From Nymphaea colorata (taxonomy: Eukaryota; Streptophyta; Magnoliopsida; Nymphaeales; Nymphaeaceae), in assembly GCF_008831285.2 (NCBI RefSeq), contig NC_045140.1:26490131-26554130 (forward strand): a stretch of DNA of 64,000 nt, in the 5' to 3' direction. A model generated the notes under the pieces. That model did not search any database. It saw only the letters and a list, made by a program, of their open reading frames with translations, and had not been told where the DNA came from. Positions within the stretch are counted from its first letter, which is position 1, and every line of letters begins with the position of its first letter. The position numbers and the translations under genes are program-made. Below, piece by piece: positions 25,480-36,963 of this stretch.

Positions 25480-25760
25480 AGAGAAGAAGAGAGGGGAGAG
25501 AGAAACGGCAAGGAGGGCTTTATGGTCGATGGTGACAATCAATCCCGGGGAGGAGAGAGAGAAAGAGGCAGTGACTGCTCATTATTGAGAGAGAGAGAGA
25601 GACCCTTTATTCTGTTCGTGTGGTTTTGTGCGTGTGAGAGTGAAAGAGCAGGACTGTTCATTATTTGGAGGGGAAAGAGAGAGCGAAAGGACTGCTCATT
25701 GTTTAGAGAGAGACAGAGAGACAGAGAGGGAGGTGGGGAGGAGAATAGAAAGAGATGGGA
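25480..25760 (+). repeat. GA-rich leader with degenerate minisatellite, upstream of the WAVH-like gene
   Basis: This purine-rich stretch lies directly before the ATG at 25755. The phrase GACTGCTCATTATTGAGAGA recurs in similar form at about 25572, 25651 (GACTGTTCATTATTTGGAGG) and 25689 (GACTGCTCATTGTTTAGAGA), separated by GA runs. It probably forms part of the 5' UTR or core promoter. Confidence 0.6.
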
Positions 25761-26069
25761 GGGTGTCAATTGAAGCAGGCGGCGAAGAAGTTTGCTTTGT
25801 CCTGCATCTCCATCTCCAGAAAGGAGGGCGAGGGCGAGTCCCCTAAGGACAATGTGGGTCTTCTTCTTCTTCTTCTTCTTTCCCTTCTTGGGGGCTATCT
25901 CTATTCCGCTTTTGTGTCTGCATTTCTTTGACTAGCATTTTGGGCTACCTCTCTTTTTTGGTTTTGGGATGGCTTAGATCTCCACAGAAGAGATTGAGGC
26001 GCATGCAGATGGGAATGCTTGTGGGATTCAACAAGAGCAAGAGGGAAGCGGCTCAGCCAAGGTACCACA

Positions 26070-26109
<40 letters not shown>

Positions 26110-26191
26110 GCACACTCACCACACACGCACACGCATATTTTGCTCCCTGTTGCTGAAATTGTTAAGAATCGTTTTATTGAGATTTCTGAAA

Positions 26192-26279
<88 letters not shown>

Positions 26280-28473
26280 TCACAAGTGAGATTTCTTGAA
26301 GTTCTTAGAAACTAGCAAGTCCTCTCATCTAAGAACAAGTCCTCTCAACTGAGATGCTAGTTTTTGAAGCTCCTACGAGTTCAAGATTTTTCCTGCCAGC
26401 TGCAACCTTAAGCAGGGGAACGCGTCGTCATTCTTAGTTTCAATCTGTTAGGGATATGATGGGTATTTGGAGAACCTGCAATGGATACGAATTGTGTCAT
26501 CAATGGGTGCCTTAACTACTGTTTCCGGCTCTTTCCTTTAATCTCGTCACTGCAAATAAAGAAGTAAAGCAGAAATGGAAGTATAAAAGAAAGGTCATCC
26601 AGTCCCTCTGAATTCTGTGTCTTCTATCCAAAATAACTAACATTTCTGGGCAAACAATTTCTAGAAATTTTGAAAGATAGCAGAAGTCTATGCTTGATTT
26701 CGAACAGAAATGTACTGGCTCAAGGATGCCATCTATTTCCTAGCTAGGTAAAAAGTAGCTTCACATGAAAAAGGAAGTGAGGTCGTTTCAAAATTGAAAA
26801 ATCTATATATGAACGGTATAACGTATATATGCTATAACGTATATATCTTTTCGGTTCTCGCGATTTCTTCCACAGAGTAACTATGAGCCTGGCCTTTGAA
26901 GGAGGTCAAGAGTTCAATTACTGGTGCACCTCTCTTCGCATTCATAATTCTAGTTGGCGGTCTGCCTAAGACAAGGTTGGCAAGGAAACAAGAACAAATA
27001 TTTGTGGCGGGTGTCTAGGTTGCATAGATCTTCAAAGTTCCCATGCCCTATATTAATTTGCAAAATAACTCACATCTTGATGCTTTATGGATTCTACTGC
27101 AGAACTTCTGTCCTATATGCCTTGAGCCATTGATACCTGGGTGCCAGACCATCTTCACGGCGCAATGCTCCCACGCCTTCCACTTCCTCTGCATCTCCTC
27201 GAACGTCCGGCATGGCAACACGACGTGCCCCATTTGCCGAGCCCAGTGGAGCCAGCTGCCCCGCCAAATGGGGCCTAAATTTCCCCTCCAAGTTCATGAG
27301 AATGATCCCGTTCTTCGCATCCTTGACGACTCCATTGCCAACTTCCGAGTCCATCGCCGCTCCTCTCATCGTTCAGCCAGATATGATGACGACGATCCAA
27401 TAGATGCAAGCCCCCCTTCTGATCAACCCCGCCTCGGCCTCACTCTTATCCCCATTCCGCCACCACAGCCGCCGGAATTTTCCCCACGCAGGCCTTCAGC
27501 TTTGCAAGTCATTCCACCCACCACCATTCGGATTACCACCAACCGTCCGCGTGTTCAATCGACGATAAATGAGATAACACCATATCAATCAAACATTATT
27601 CCAGCTGCACCAATGTTCGATACTGCACCAAGTACGCAGAAGCTCTGTCAGTACTCCAGTAAGGCTTACTTGTCAGTAAGACTTGCAGTTTCACCAGCAG
27701 TAGATCTTGTCTTGGTTGCTAGTTCAAACGGCACACAGTTGAGGCTTCTCAAGCAGTCCATGGCTTTAGTAGTATGCTCCCTGCGTCCAATAGACCGTTT
27801 AGCCATTGTTTGCTGCTCAACCACAGCAACACGAGCCTTTCCCCTTCGTTGCATGTCGGCGCAGGGTAAGCGAGCTGCTCTGCAGGTCATCGAACGCCTT
27901 TTCTGCATAAGCGACGTAGACCACGCAGAAGGGCTAAGGAAAGCGGTAAAGATACTGGAAGATCGTACTCACCACAATCCACATGCTCGAGTCTTGCTGC
28001 TGTCTGATGGACCGGAAGAGCCTTTCTCATGCCATGACATTCAGTTTCAAGTACCGATCTTTCATTTTGGACTTGGGTTTGGCTTGCATTCATCAAATAC
28101 ATGCATCAAGCATGAGTTTGAGGAGTTCTTGTCTGGGTTGCTTGGGGAGGTGATCAAAGAAACAAGATTGAGAATTGGAGAGAAGGGGATGATGGTCTGG
28201 TTGGGTGATCTCAGAGGAGGAGAAGAAAGGCGGATTTTGGTAGATATAGGTGAATGTGGGCTGATTTCCGTTGGTTACAATTATGTGGAAGGTGTGGAAG
28301 GGGAGGAATGTTTGAGAACAGGGGAAGTAATGGTAAGAGTTGGAGAAACCACTGACAGCGATTTTTCAAGGAGGGAAATGACCATTGGAAGAAGAAGCAG
28401 CGTCGAGGGGTGGGAGTACCATGATCCTTGCATGGCGAGAAGATGGGCCAAACACTTGCATGGATTGCTGTAA
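25755..28473 (+). CDS. WAV3/WAVH-type RING-H2 and vWA-domain protein, probable E3 ubiquitin ligase
   Basis: Exons 25755-25853 and 27103-28473 give 489 residues. Exon 1 encodes MGGCQLKQAAKKFALSC, matching the basic N-termini of this family. A RING-H2 finger spans residues 36-78: CPIC, C55-x-H57, H60-x2-C63, CPIC. After a proline-rich linker, a vWA domain spans about 222-370 (SMALVVCSLRPIDRLAIV, then RVLLLSDG). The end, EGWEYHDPCMARRWAKHLHG, is typical of the WAVH branch. The protein is shorter than the roughly 650-740 residues I expect of the family. The MIDAS position reads VASSNGT instead of a DxSxS motif. Arabidopsis WAV3 relatives are RING E3 ligases acting in root gravitropism and auxin response. 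Exon 2 is certain; the exon 1 link rests on phase, the AAT|GTGGGT donor and N-terminal similarity. Intron 1 holds opposed CT and GA tracts. Confidence 0.82.
26072..26107. repeat. CT microsatellite in WAVH-like intron 1
   Basis: About 17 CT units, followed by CA-rich sequence. It is complementary to the GA tract at 26196-26275. Confidence 0.95.
26196..26275. repeat. GA microsatellite in WAVH-like intron 1
   Basis: About 40 uninterrupted GA units, 89 bases downstream of the CT tract in the same intron. Confidence 0.95.
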
Positions 28474-29132
28474 AGTTCAAGCGAAATGCACGTTCATGTG
28501 GCTTTGCTTGTGCAGTTCTGGTTATGTGGTTCTTCCTTACTCTTTATTGGCCTTGATTCTTGGTTGCCAAAACAAGCTTTGGAAAATTCAATGCATATAT
28601 ACGGGTGTAGGAGGCGGCATTTTTAAGAGCCACCTGAAACGATCGAACCGCAAATGATGGAATTGGCCATTTGCTGTTGTGGATGGATGAGATTAATTTC
28701 TAGTCTGGTTTGTTTCGGTTTACTCAAGATATCTAGCTTTTGTAAGAAAGAAAGTTCTCTTCCCTGCTAAAAGGAACCTTTTCTATTTGTTGCAAATGAC
28801 AATCCAAACATTCTGGTGCACAATTCTCAAGCAAGCAAGCAATGTTTATATCGCATGACTCGGAAACGCCCACTCAAATAGGCCTGAACAGAACTCGTTA
28901 CAAGATTTTTGTACTTTCATCATCAGGTGGCACCCAAATTTTTGCTTGGAACACTTCGCAAGAACCAAGGAAATTATACCTCCTTCCGAAGAGTAAAAAG
29001 TGTAGACGACTCAATCCCAATATCAATGATAGTTTGCTACATTTTGTCAAACAGTGGCTCCATTTGACGATTTCCTGATGAATTGAACTTTTACTTGTAA
29101 ACAAATCTCACTAAAGCCTTTTTGTGTTCAGA

Positions 29133-32100
29133 TCAGGCACTATCGAATCCAATTACTCGGAATACACCTGCAGAAAAGATCAATAAAAGATAACCCGGGT
29201 AAATTCTCAATTGTTGATGAAACAAGACCAAGTATGCAAGTGCCAAACCTTCATCAGCTTGATATTTATTCTTGTCATCACCAGCATAAGCCAAAAGATT
29301 ACATTTAGGATTCCATTCTACGCTGTTCATAGCAGCTCTGCACGGTATCTGATGAACCGTCCTCCCAGTCTGAACATTAGACTGTTCAAACACAATGAAA
29401 GCACATTTTAGGGGATAGTTTTTTGAGACGTGCATAAATTCAGCAAATACTTGGGAGATGAATGCAGTACAATGTCGATAAAGAGATCTTCACTAGCTGA
29501 GGCAATGTACTCTCCAGTATGATTGAAACTAACAGTCCTTACAGGCCACCTGCAAGGAACAGATTATCAATTACGGCTACTTGATTTTGCTGAAGAGAAA
29601 ATTAGCCCATTACTGTTTACACCCTGTAAGGCTATAACTCTAATCAAGCAAGCCTTGAGAAGCCAGCCCAAATTTATTTTAACAAGTCCCAGGTGGGAAT
29701 GACACGAACTCAGAAGACACAACAAAACCAAGCAAGCTGGAAACAAGTCTCATCCTAATGGAAACTCCAGGGGACATTTTAATCCATGGACCCTTACTCA
29801 AGTTTTGTAAATGTTCGAACACAAAGCATCTCTGACATATCCCAAAGGCTGACCAGTGCATCTGCACTTCCAACAGCGAAGTACCTGTTTTATCATAAAA
29901 AAAAAAATCCAAAACATTAAAGAAAGATGTTAGCATTTTGTCCATCGACTGAACCTTCCCATACATTTTAAGAAATGACGTTTAGGCAGATTAGAAACAC
30001 AGAGTAAATGACGTTTAGGCAGATTAGAAACAGAGAGTAAATGACGTTTAGGCAGATTAGAAACACAGAGTAAATGACGTTTAGGCAGATTAGAAACACA
30101 GAGTATTCTAAAACCACAAAACAAAGAAAGCAAATAGCAGGTGTATGCAAGCATACCTTCCTAAAGGATCAATAGCAATGCAATAACAACCAGCTGTATG
30201 TGCAACGAGCGTGTGAAGGGCTTTAAGAGATGGATAACTGAGCACCTCAACAGTACCTGTATAAATTGTCAATTATTAGATTTCATGACTGAGTACAACG
30301 TCTAATTCCAAGGGTTCAAAAGCAATCACTAATATATAAATGGTAATGAAAGTCTGATGAAAAGACAGTGCTACTTCACCATTCCCTGTAGTGAGGAAGA
30401 AGATTTCTCCTGTTGTGTCCCATGCAATCTCGTTGACCTGAACATAAGCACAGGATGCAGGACTTTCCAGTCACTAGGGACATTTTACAGACAAGAGAAG
30501 TTCTTGATGGAAGAAGAGTGATCAAGCATGATCAGAAATGATTCTTAGGCTGGAAGTCACAAAAAGTATATACATGTAAATCAAGCACAAAAGTAGACTC
30601 AAATTTCAAATGCTGATCATGATTGGACAGGAACAGTCAACAGCTCATCATTCAACTCTTGTTCTATCATCCTGTCCATTCAAAATCATCCACTAACAGA
30701 AAATATTTCAAGGCCCATGAAACTTTTCATCAATAGCTATAAAATTCATGCATTTATATGAAATACACTGGCAAATTTAAGAATATCCCACCCTCATATG
30801 CAAAGTAGCAGCACAGCAAACTCAACATGCTTGTTAATTGAATCAATATGCTGTTACTCACTTCATAGCTGAACTTGCGCTTGTGGATAGGTTTAAATTT
30901 ACGAACATCCAATATTGTCAGTTCATCATCCTGTAGAAAACATAAACATAAGAGCTTCTGCATGAAAATATGATTCAATACAATGAACAAGCATATGCTA
31001 TTACACTAAACAGGGGCAGCTCTACGCAAATGCACCATTTCTGATTCTGAAGCTGACAATAAAGGAACACATTACACACGTACCCTGTTTCCAACAGCTA
31101 TGTGTGTGCCATCAGGCTTAAACGTAATATTTATATTTTCACCACTAAGTTCTACCTGTTGAGTGCATTTCCCACCTGAAGCAACATCCAGAAACAAAAT
31201 CAGCATTTGGTGGATGTAAATCTGAAACAAGTATGACATCAAATATCGAAGGAATATGATACAGTCTGGTTATATGCCATGACTGCATGTCATGATTCAT
31301 GTGGTATTGAATGTTTTAAAAGGTCTCATTCTCCAGTAATAGTTCTTCCAAACAACTACAGACAGGTGTAGATATTAGTGGTTCGTAGAAACCACAAGAC
31401 GAGGAGTCAAACAATAGCAAATGATGGAAGGCATTCAAAAGCAGGTTACACTGAGGATGCTAGATGAGATATCCAATCTCTTGTCCTTTGGTTTCCTACA
31501 GGAGAGAAACCATGGATGCTCAAGAAAGGAAAGAATCATGTGCAATGAAAGTCAACAAGAAAGATGAGAGTTGCAAAGATAGGAATGGATTATTTCCTTA
31601 CTGCCTTCTTTTGTATCATAAGTGTGGCCTCACACAGTATCTGAAATGTTAGCCTTAAAACTTGAACGACATGGATTTATGGACATAAAGCATGTTTACT
31701 ACATGGAGTATGCAAGCCCTCTCTCTCTCTCCCTCTCTCGTAGAGAAAGAGACACACACACAACCAAAATAAAAAGGAAGGGAACATTGTTATGATTGAA
31801 CAAATCTTGCAATAATAGGAAACAACATGAAAGAAACTAGGAACTGAACATGGAAAATACCAGAGAGAACAGAAAATTGCAGTAAATTTTGCGAAGGAGG
31901 ACCGCAAAGACGGGAACTTTGTTCAGCTTCCCACTGCTTAAAGGGAGCATGACATTTCATGCCTAATATCTACGGTGTACTAAAGTTGGTAAATCATTTT
32001 CATTGAAAGTTCAATTACCAAATGAAATTGCACATATGTGAAATATTAATGTCTTTTTCAAGTTTGGGTTCAGACAGCTATATTTTCTAATAGAGGTTGT

Positions 32101-35100
32101 GGGTTTCAGGCCATGATCCATGCAAGAGACCCTTGACTAAGACATTGTGTTTAGCGTTACCTGAATAAAATCTGGAAGTTAATGTAGTGCCATCTCCACT
32201 GAAACTTTAAAATGCAAGAGAAGAGAACAAAATTAGGACAGGAGATGTTCGTCACAGACAGTTCAAAGCACAGAACTTGGTATACATGTATCATAAAACT
32301 GTCTGAACTTTTAGATTTCAAATCAGGTGAATAGACACAATGCATTTCGTTATCTACTATATATGTTCTGTTATGCAGTGAAGCACCATAACCGTCTAGC
32401 ACTGATATAGACGAGTAATAGGTTAAAAAAACTATGACTGCTATTAGGTACAAAACTGGGAACTCGGTTTCACTGCATTGGGGGAATGCATGTATCATGT
32501 GGAAGAGAACACTGTCATTGTACAAATGATGCAATTCAAAACAAATAAAAGGACTTTCAGTCTCTTACTACGAGCATCCCATAAGCGTACAGTCTTGTCT
32601 CCTGATGCAGTTGCAATTAAATCAGCATGTTTTGGGTCCCAACATAGTTGATCAACGCTATCAGAATGCCCTTTTAACTCAATGTCCTTGGCCTTTCCCT
32701 GCAAAATTAAGAGATTAAACATACTAGACAAATGCAAGAGCTTGTCTTATTTTTTCATATGGGAATAGAATGTTAATAGCACCACCCACCCAAAATTAGC
32801 CAATTTGAAGTCACTGGCCTTATACCGTACCCTGACAAGTTTTCCATTATGCAGATAGTATACCCAACTATTAGTTGATAGCCACATTAGGGGATTTGAT
32901 CATTTGAAGCAACTCTTAGACCCATTATTTTGACTTCAAATTCAACAAATTTTTGGTAGTATCTGCTTTCAATTCCTAAATCTCTATATTAAACTTACTC
33001 CTTTGAAGTAATGTGAATTGAAAGCAGTAGGAGATACTACTGTAGAAAACAACTAGTTACACATTAGGGAATTTGAAGCAACTCTTAGACCCATTATTTT
33101 GATTTTGAATTCAACAATTTTTTGGTAGTATCTTCTTTCAATTCCTAAATCTCTATATTACACTCACTCCTTTGACTCTTGTAATGTGAATTGAAAGTGG
33201 CAGGAGATACTACCAATGAAAACAACTAGTTACACATTAGGGAATTTGAAGCAACTGTTAGACCCATTATTTTGATGTTGAATTCAACAAATTTTTGGTA
33301 GTATCTGCTTTCAATTCCTAAATCTCTATATTACACTTACTCCTTTGACTCTTGTAATGTGAACTGACAGCAGTAGGAGATACTACTGATGAAAACAACT
33401 AGTTATATATAACAATTTAGCCCTCACACCACCAGGAGGATATGGGGGACATTTTATGTCTACTAGGTTCCTTGGTACAATTTCCTTCTAGTAGCTGCAT
33501 GAACAATATCGTTGGTAGTATCTCCTACTGATTTCAATTTCTAAATCTTCTATGCTAGACTTACTTTGTTAACTTTTATAATGTGAAGTTGCAGAACGAA
33601 GACAACTAGTTGCATATAACAATTTAGCCCTCATACCACTAGGAGGATGTGAGACGACTTTTTTAGTTCACTAGGTTCTTTGGTACAATTTTCTTCAACT
33701 AGTAGTAGCATGCATGCCCTATCGTTGGGACTGATATTTTTAGGGGAATCTAGCATTACCTTTATTCATCCTCTTACATAAACAATTCTGATGACAATTT
33801 CCAGGATGGTCCTAGAGTGCTTGTGTGTGTGCATACAGATGCATGTTTATATATCAAATAGGCACCTGAAGGTACACAATTTGTAACGTTGTTGCTATGC
33901 AAATTACATTCATACAGATTTTCCTTACATTTTGAGGGTAAAAGGAAGCGAAAGGATCTTTCCCTTGGCATGCTTCATGTAATGCTGGTGGATTGTTAAA
34001 GCTACAATTTTACCAGAATAGTCTCACATCCACAGAACAAAGGGAGCCTATACCCTGAGGATAATGTGCTTGGTGACCTTGTTATAATTCATTAAAATGA
34101 TTTAGAAATTAGAGCTTACAAACATGTAAATTTAGCTATTGTTGGCTTTGCAAGAGCTTTCATGCATTCATAATCGAGATGTTTTATGTTCATAGTGCAG
34201 AAAACTTGCTTCTTTCAACATACTTCTATTTGAAGCCCTTTCCTTGCATCTCCAAAATCTTTAGTCCTTACTGCTGAATATCTTTAAGTATACAGCCATC
34301 TAGACAAGAGGTTGTAATGGCAGAGATAGATGTGATTTTCATGAGACTCATATAGTAGGATTGAGCAGGGAAAAAAGAAAATGTTAGTGACGTGAAGCAG
34401 CCCTTGGAAAAAAAAAATGATGCCAAAACTTGGACGCTTGTGGCACATTTAAACAGCCAGAGCATCACAAACACAGCACACTCAATGTCATCACAAGTTG
34501 AGGAATCATTTCTCAGCCAGTGATTTCAGATGCCAGGAATCATACTTGTGATAAACAAATCACAGTGTTAAGGATCTCAACATTCAGTTCTGTGAGATTT
34601 AAAAATCCAAACTATACCCATTTTTGTTTGGGTGGCCTGTGATCTTCCTCAAGTATCACATGCAGGTGAGTAAGTTTGCAAAGAAAACATGCTTAGTTAG
34701 GCCTTCATGATTAATATCTTGGTGTCACCGTAACAAGCAAATTCCACTATCATGAACCGTAGTTAAGCACTGTTGGCTGGATTTACGTTAATGGATCCGT
34801 CAACGTCATACCACTCAGACCTGCTAAAAGTCATGTATTCCCCACTCGGCTTGGCGTTAATCCTCTGTTGCACCTCCCATTAGCACTATCACCAGTCTGC
34901 CAGTTGAAGTTAGTCTTACTAATTGTTCAACAACAAACGGACGGACATTATGATGACAAAGGGAGGACCAAAATGCCTGATTTGAGCCATCATGCTATGA
35001 GACTTACGGCAGATGTAGACGAGAAAGAACATGCAATTTCAGAAGCTACCGCAATCATTAGTTGAAGAAATTTGGTTCACGAATCAGAATCACCAACCAA

Positions 35101-35484
35101 CAACCCCATTCGGGAATAAAGAAATAAAAAGAAAAGAAACCAAGGATTGTTTAAGCATACAAAGGAAACAGTCCGAAGAACATACTAAACACACTACACA
35201 CACACACAAACACAGAGACTCACGTGGCCGTGGGATTCGACGTGCCAAACGCGGGCTGTCTGGTCGACGGAACCGGAGGCGAGCTTCGTCCCCGTGCAAT
35301 TCCACGCCACAGAGTGCACCTTCCCTCACAATGAACACCCACAACCATCCTAGAAGCTCAGCATCACGTTGATCGCAAAGGGAGGCGGGAGGGGGGGAAG
35401 AGAGAGAGAGAGTTTTACCTTCTTCTTGTGCCCTTGATACTCTTTGTTGTGGAGGCCTTTGAAGGGGCCAACGGCTTCCGCCAT
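29133..35484 (-). CDS. THO3: THO complex subunit 3 (TEX1), WD40 protein
   Basis: Eleven exons, in reading order: 35484-35419, 35319-35224, 32698-32569, 31175-31084, 30930-30862, 30437-30380, 30256-30157, 29884-29798, 29549-29471, 29381-29249, 29167-29133. All junctions are GT-AG and in phase, giving 314 residues, which matches the plant family length (about 315). It is a WD40 propeller almost throughout: GHKKKVHSVAWNCTGTKLAS, TASGDKTVRLWDARSGKC, FSYEVNEIAWDTTGE, VGSADALVSLWDMSEMLC, VSFNHTGEYIASASEDLFI; it ends FRVIGFDSA. THO3 is part of the nuclear THO/TREX complex, which couples transcription to mRNP packaging and export and in plants supports small-RNA (tasiRNA) production. Intron 2 is 2,525 nt and contains a hairpin tandem array; intron 7 contains a 33-bp minisatellite. 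Its stop lies 660 bp from the convergent WAVH-like stop. Confidence 0.95.
29973..30104. repeat. 33-bp minisatellite, four copies, in THO3 intron 7
   Basis: The unit begins AAATGACGTTTAGGCAGATT and recurs with exact 33-bp spacing at 29973, 30006, 30039 and 30072; I see one base difference (second copy). Because 33 is divisible by three it creates long in-frame repeat ORFs, but it lies wholly within an intron. Confidence 0.95.
31717..31762. repeat. CT/GA/CA microsatellite patch in THO3 intron 3
   Basis: CT repeats turn into GTAGAGAAAGAG and then CA repeats. Simple sequence only. Confidence 0.7.
32880..33705. repeat. Tandem array of hairpin-forming units in THO3 intron 2
   Basis: Units of about 170 bp start with CATTAGGGAATTTGAAGCAA-like sequence at about 32886, 33061 and 33234. 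Each contains an inverted repeat: TAGTATCTGCTTTCAATTC on the left answered by GAATTGAAAGCAG then AGATACTA on the right (32955-33040, 33124-33214, 33296-33387). A fourth hairpin left arm begins at about 33514. A second module, AACAATTTAGCCCTCA running to CTTTGGTACAATTT-like sequence, follows units three and four. No coding sequence. It is probably a MITE amplified in tandem. Confidence 0.8.
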
Positions 35485-36000
35485 CGCTCACCTCTCTCGG
35501 AAGACCCAAGAACTCTCGCCCAAGATGATCAAATCAGCCCGTCCAGAAATACAACGGTGGAGCTCCGCCGTTAATTTGGAAAAATAAAGACTGAATCTGC
35601 TTCTGACTCGACCTGAGCACCGAACGATTTAAAGACTTAAACCCAGCCGAATAACCTGCCGTCCGATGAAGTCCAATGACTCGAGTAAAACTTTTTGTCG
35701 CAGCATGAAGTAGGCGTTTGATAGAAGTGACATTAAGTAGGCGTTTGATAGAAGCGAAAATTTAGACTACAACTTACACCGGACGGGCGAAATTTTACCT
35801 TTGTCTGACGACTGACGCTTTAAACAAAACCAAAAAAAAGGTTAGTGAATAAAGAAGGATTTCAAAAGCCACAACCTTCTTGACCTAAAAAGAAATGAAC
35901 CAACAAGGGAAGCAACATTAGATGCCAAGGAAGAAGATAGAAGAACAAGAAGAAATGACTAGAAATAAATGGTGCCGCTTGCTTGATCCCTTGTACGAGG
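35485..36000. promoter_or_regulatory. THO3 upstream region with a 27-bp-period direct repeat
   Basis: This is sequence upstream of the THO3 ATG. AAGTAGGCGTTTGATAGAAG occurs twice, at 35708-35727 and 35735-35754. No clear TATA box is seen; the rest is anonymous. Confidence 0.4.
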
Positions 36001-36007
36001 CTGGGCT

Positions 36008-36282
36008 GAGATTAGGTATGTCAATATATTCGATTTGAGATACGGATTCAGATCGAATTCATTTTTAGACAAATATCCTATATCTAGTGCTTGAAAATTG
36101 GCAAAATCCGGTTCAAAATTTGGATTCGGATATAAATATAAAAATCGGATTTGGATTGTAAAATCAGATTTCGGATATGACTTTGCTTTATTCAAATTTG
36201 AATCTAATATATAAATATCCAAAAAAGCAGACATGATTAAAGATGTATCTGATCTGAATCCGATCCGCTGACATCCCTAGCT
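36008..36282. repeat. MITE-like repeat with TAGG/ATGTCA termini
   Basis: The left end TTAGGTATGTCAATATATTC is answered by the right end CGCTGACATCCCTAGC, giving short inverted termini. The interior is full of GGATTCGGAT / ATCCGAATCC words, in the style of a widespread plant repeat. Similar interiors recur at about 48500-48960. Confidence 0.55.
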
Positions 36283-36811
36283 GAAATTGAAGGAGCTCAG
36301 CAGTGGAGCCATAGTTTATGGCGGAGGTACACTAATATAATAATTTTTAGGAGGCAACCGATATGTAAATAAGTAAATTGACATGAGACATTAATAAGCA
36401 ATTTATGTCCCAAGGAGACGGATGGCAGGATGTGGAGGTAGTGTTTGATAGCCTCTGATCTCATAGTCAAAGCTACATTAAAAAGCCTACATTATTATAT
36501 CTTCAGTTTAAACAAAACTGAGCATCTTAGTAGTGTGGATCTTAAGCACATTATATGTAAAAAACCATGAATTTAAGATTGGATGGAAAGGTGTCTAACT
36601 TTAAATCTGCAGATCTGAGAGCCTGGATCTAAGACCTCAAATCACATGGGATCTCAAATTTCTAGTAAAACAAGCACTCCCTTAAGGAGGCTTGGTTATG
36701 TCTAGGAGGAAAAAAGAAAGGATCTCAAATTCTGCTATGTAAAAGAAGTTTACAAGGCTGGTTGCGACCCAAATTTCTGGATAGAGCCAAAAATTCAGCC
36801 TGTGACATTAG

Positions 36812-36963
36812 GAGCTGTTTGACAACAGTAACATGATGTTAACTTTCCATGTATTTGACCTAAAAGTAGAGCAGATTCATGCGGCACTTTTTATGAATCT
36901 GTTTCAACTTTTGGAGTGGTTACACAAATTAGTAACATTCTGTTACTGCTACCAAACAACCTT
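36812..36963. mobile_element. MITE-like inverted repeat, family A, third copy
   Basis: The left arm AGCTGTTTGACAACAGTAAC running to ATGTTA pairs with the right arm TAACATTCTGTTACTGCTAC running to CAAACAACC over about 29 bases. The middle contains TTTTATGAATCTGTTTC, shared with the other family A copies. Confidence 0.7.

Noticed and set aside
25399-25846. Overlapping R/E-rich and S/L-rich frames on both strands
   Set aside because: Products of GA/CT-rich simple sequence in the WAVH-like leader.
29930-30154. Repetitive open frames with an 11-residue period (NLPKRHLLCVS-like)
   Set aside because: Created by the 33-bp intronic minisatellite; the true THO3 frame is spliced around it.
35090-35509. 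139-residue minus-strand open frame over THO3 exons 1-2
   Set aside because: It is an out-of-frame shadow of the GC-rich THO3 coding exons and runs through an intron.
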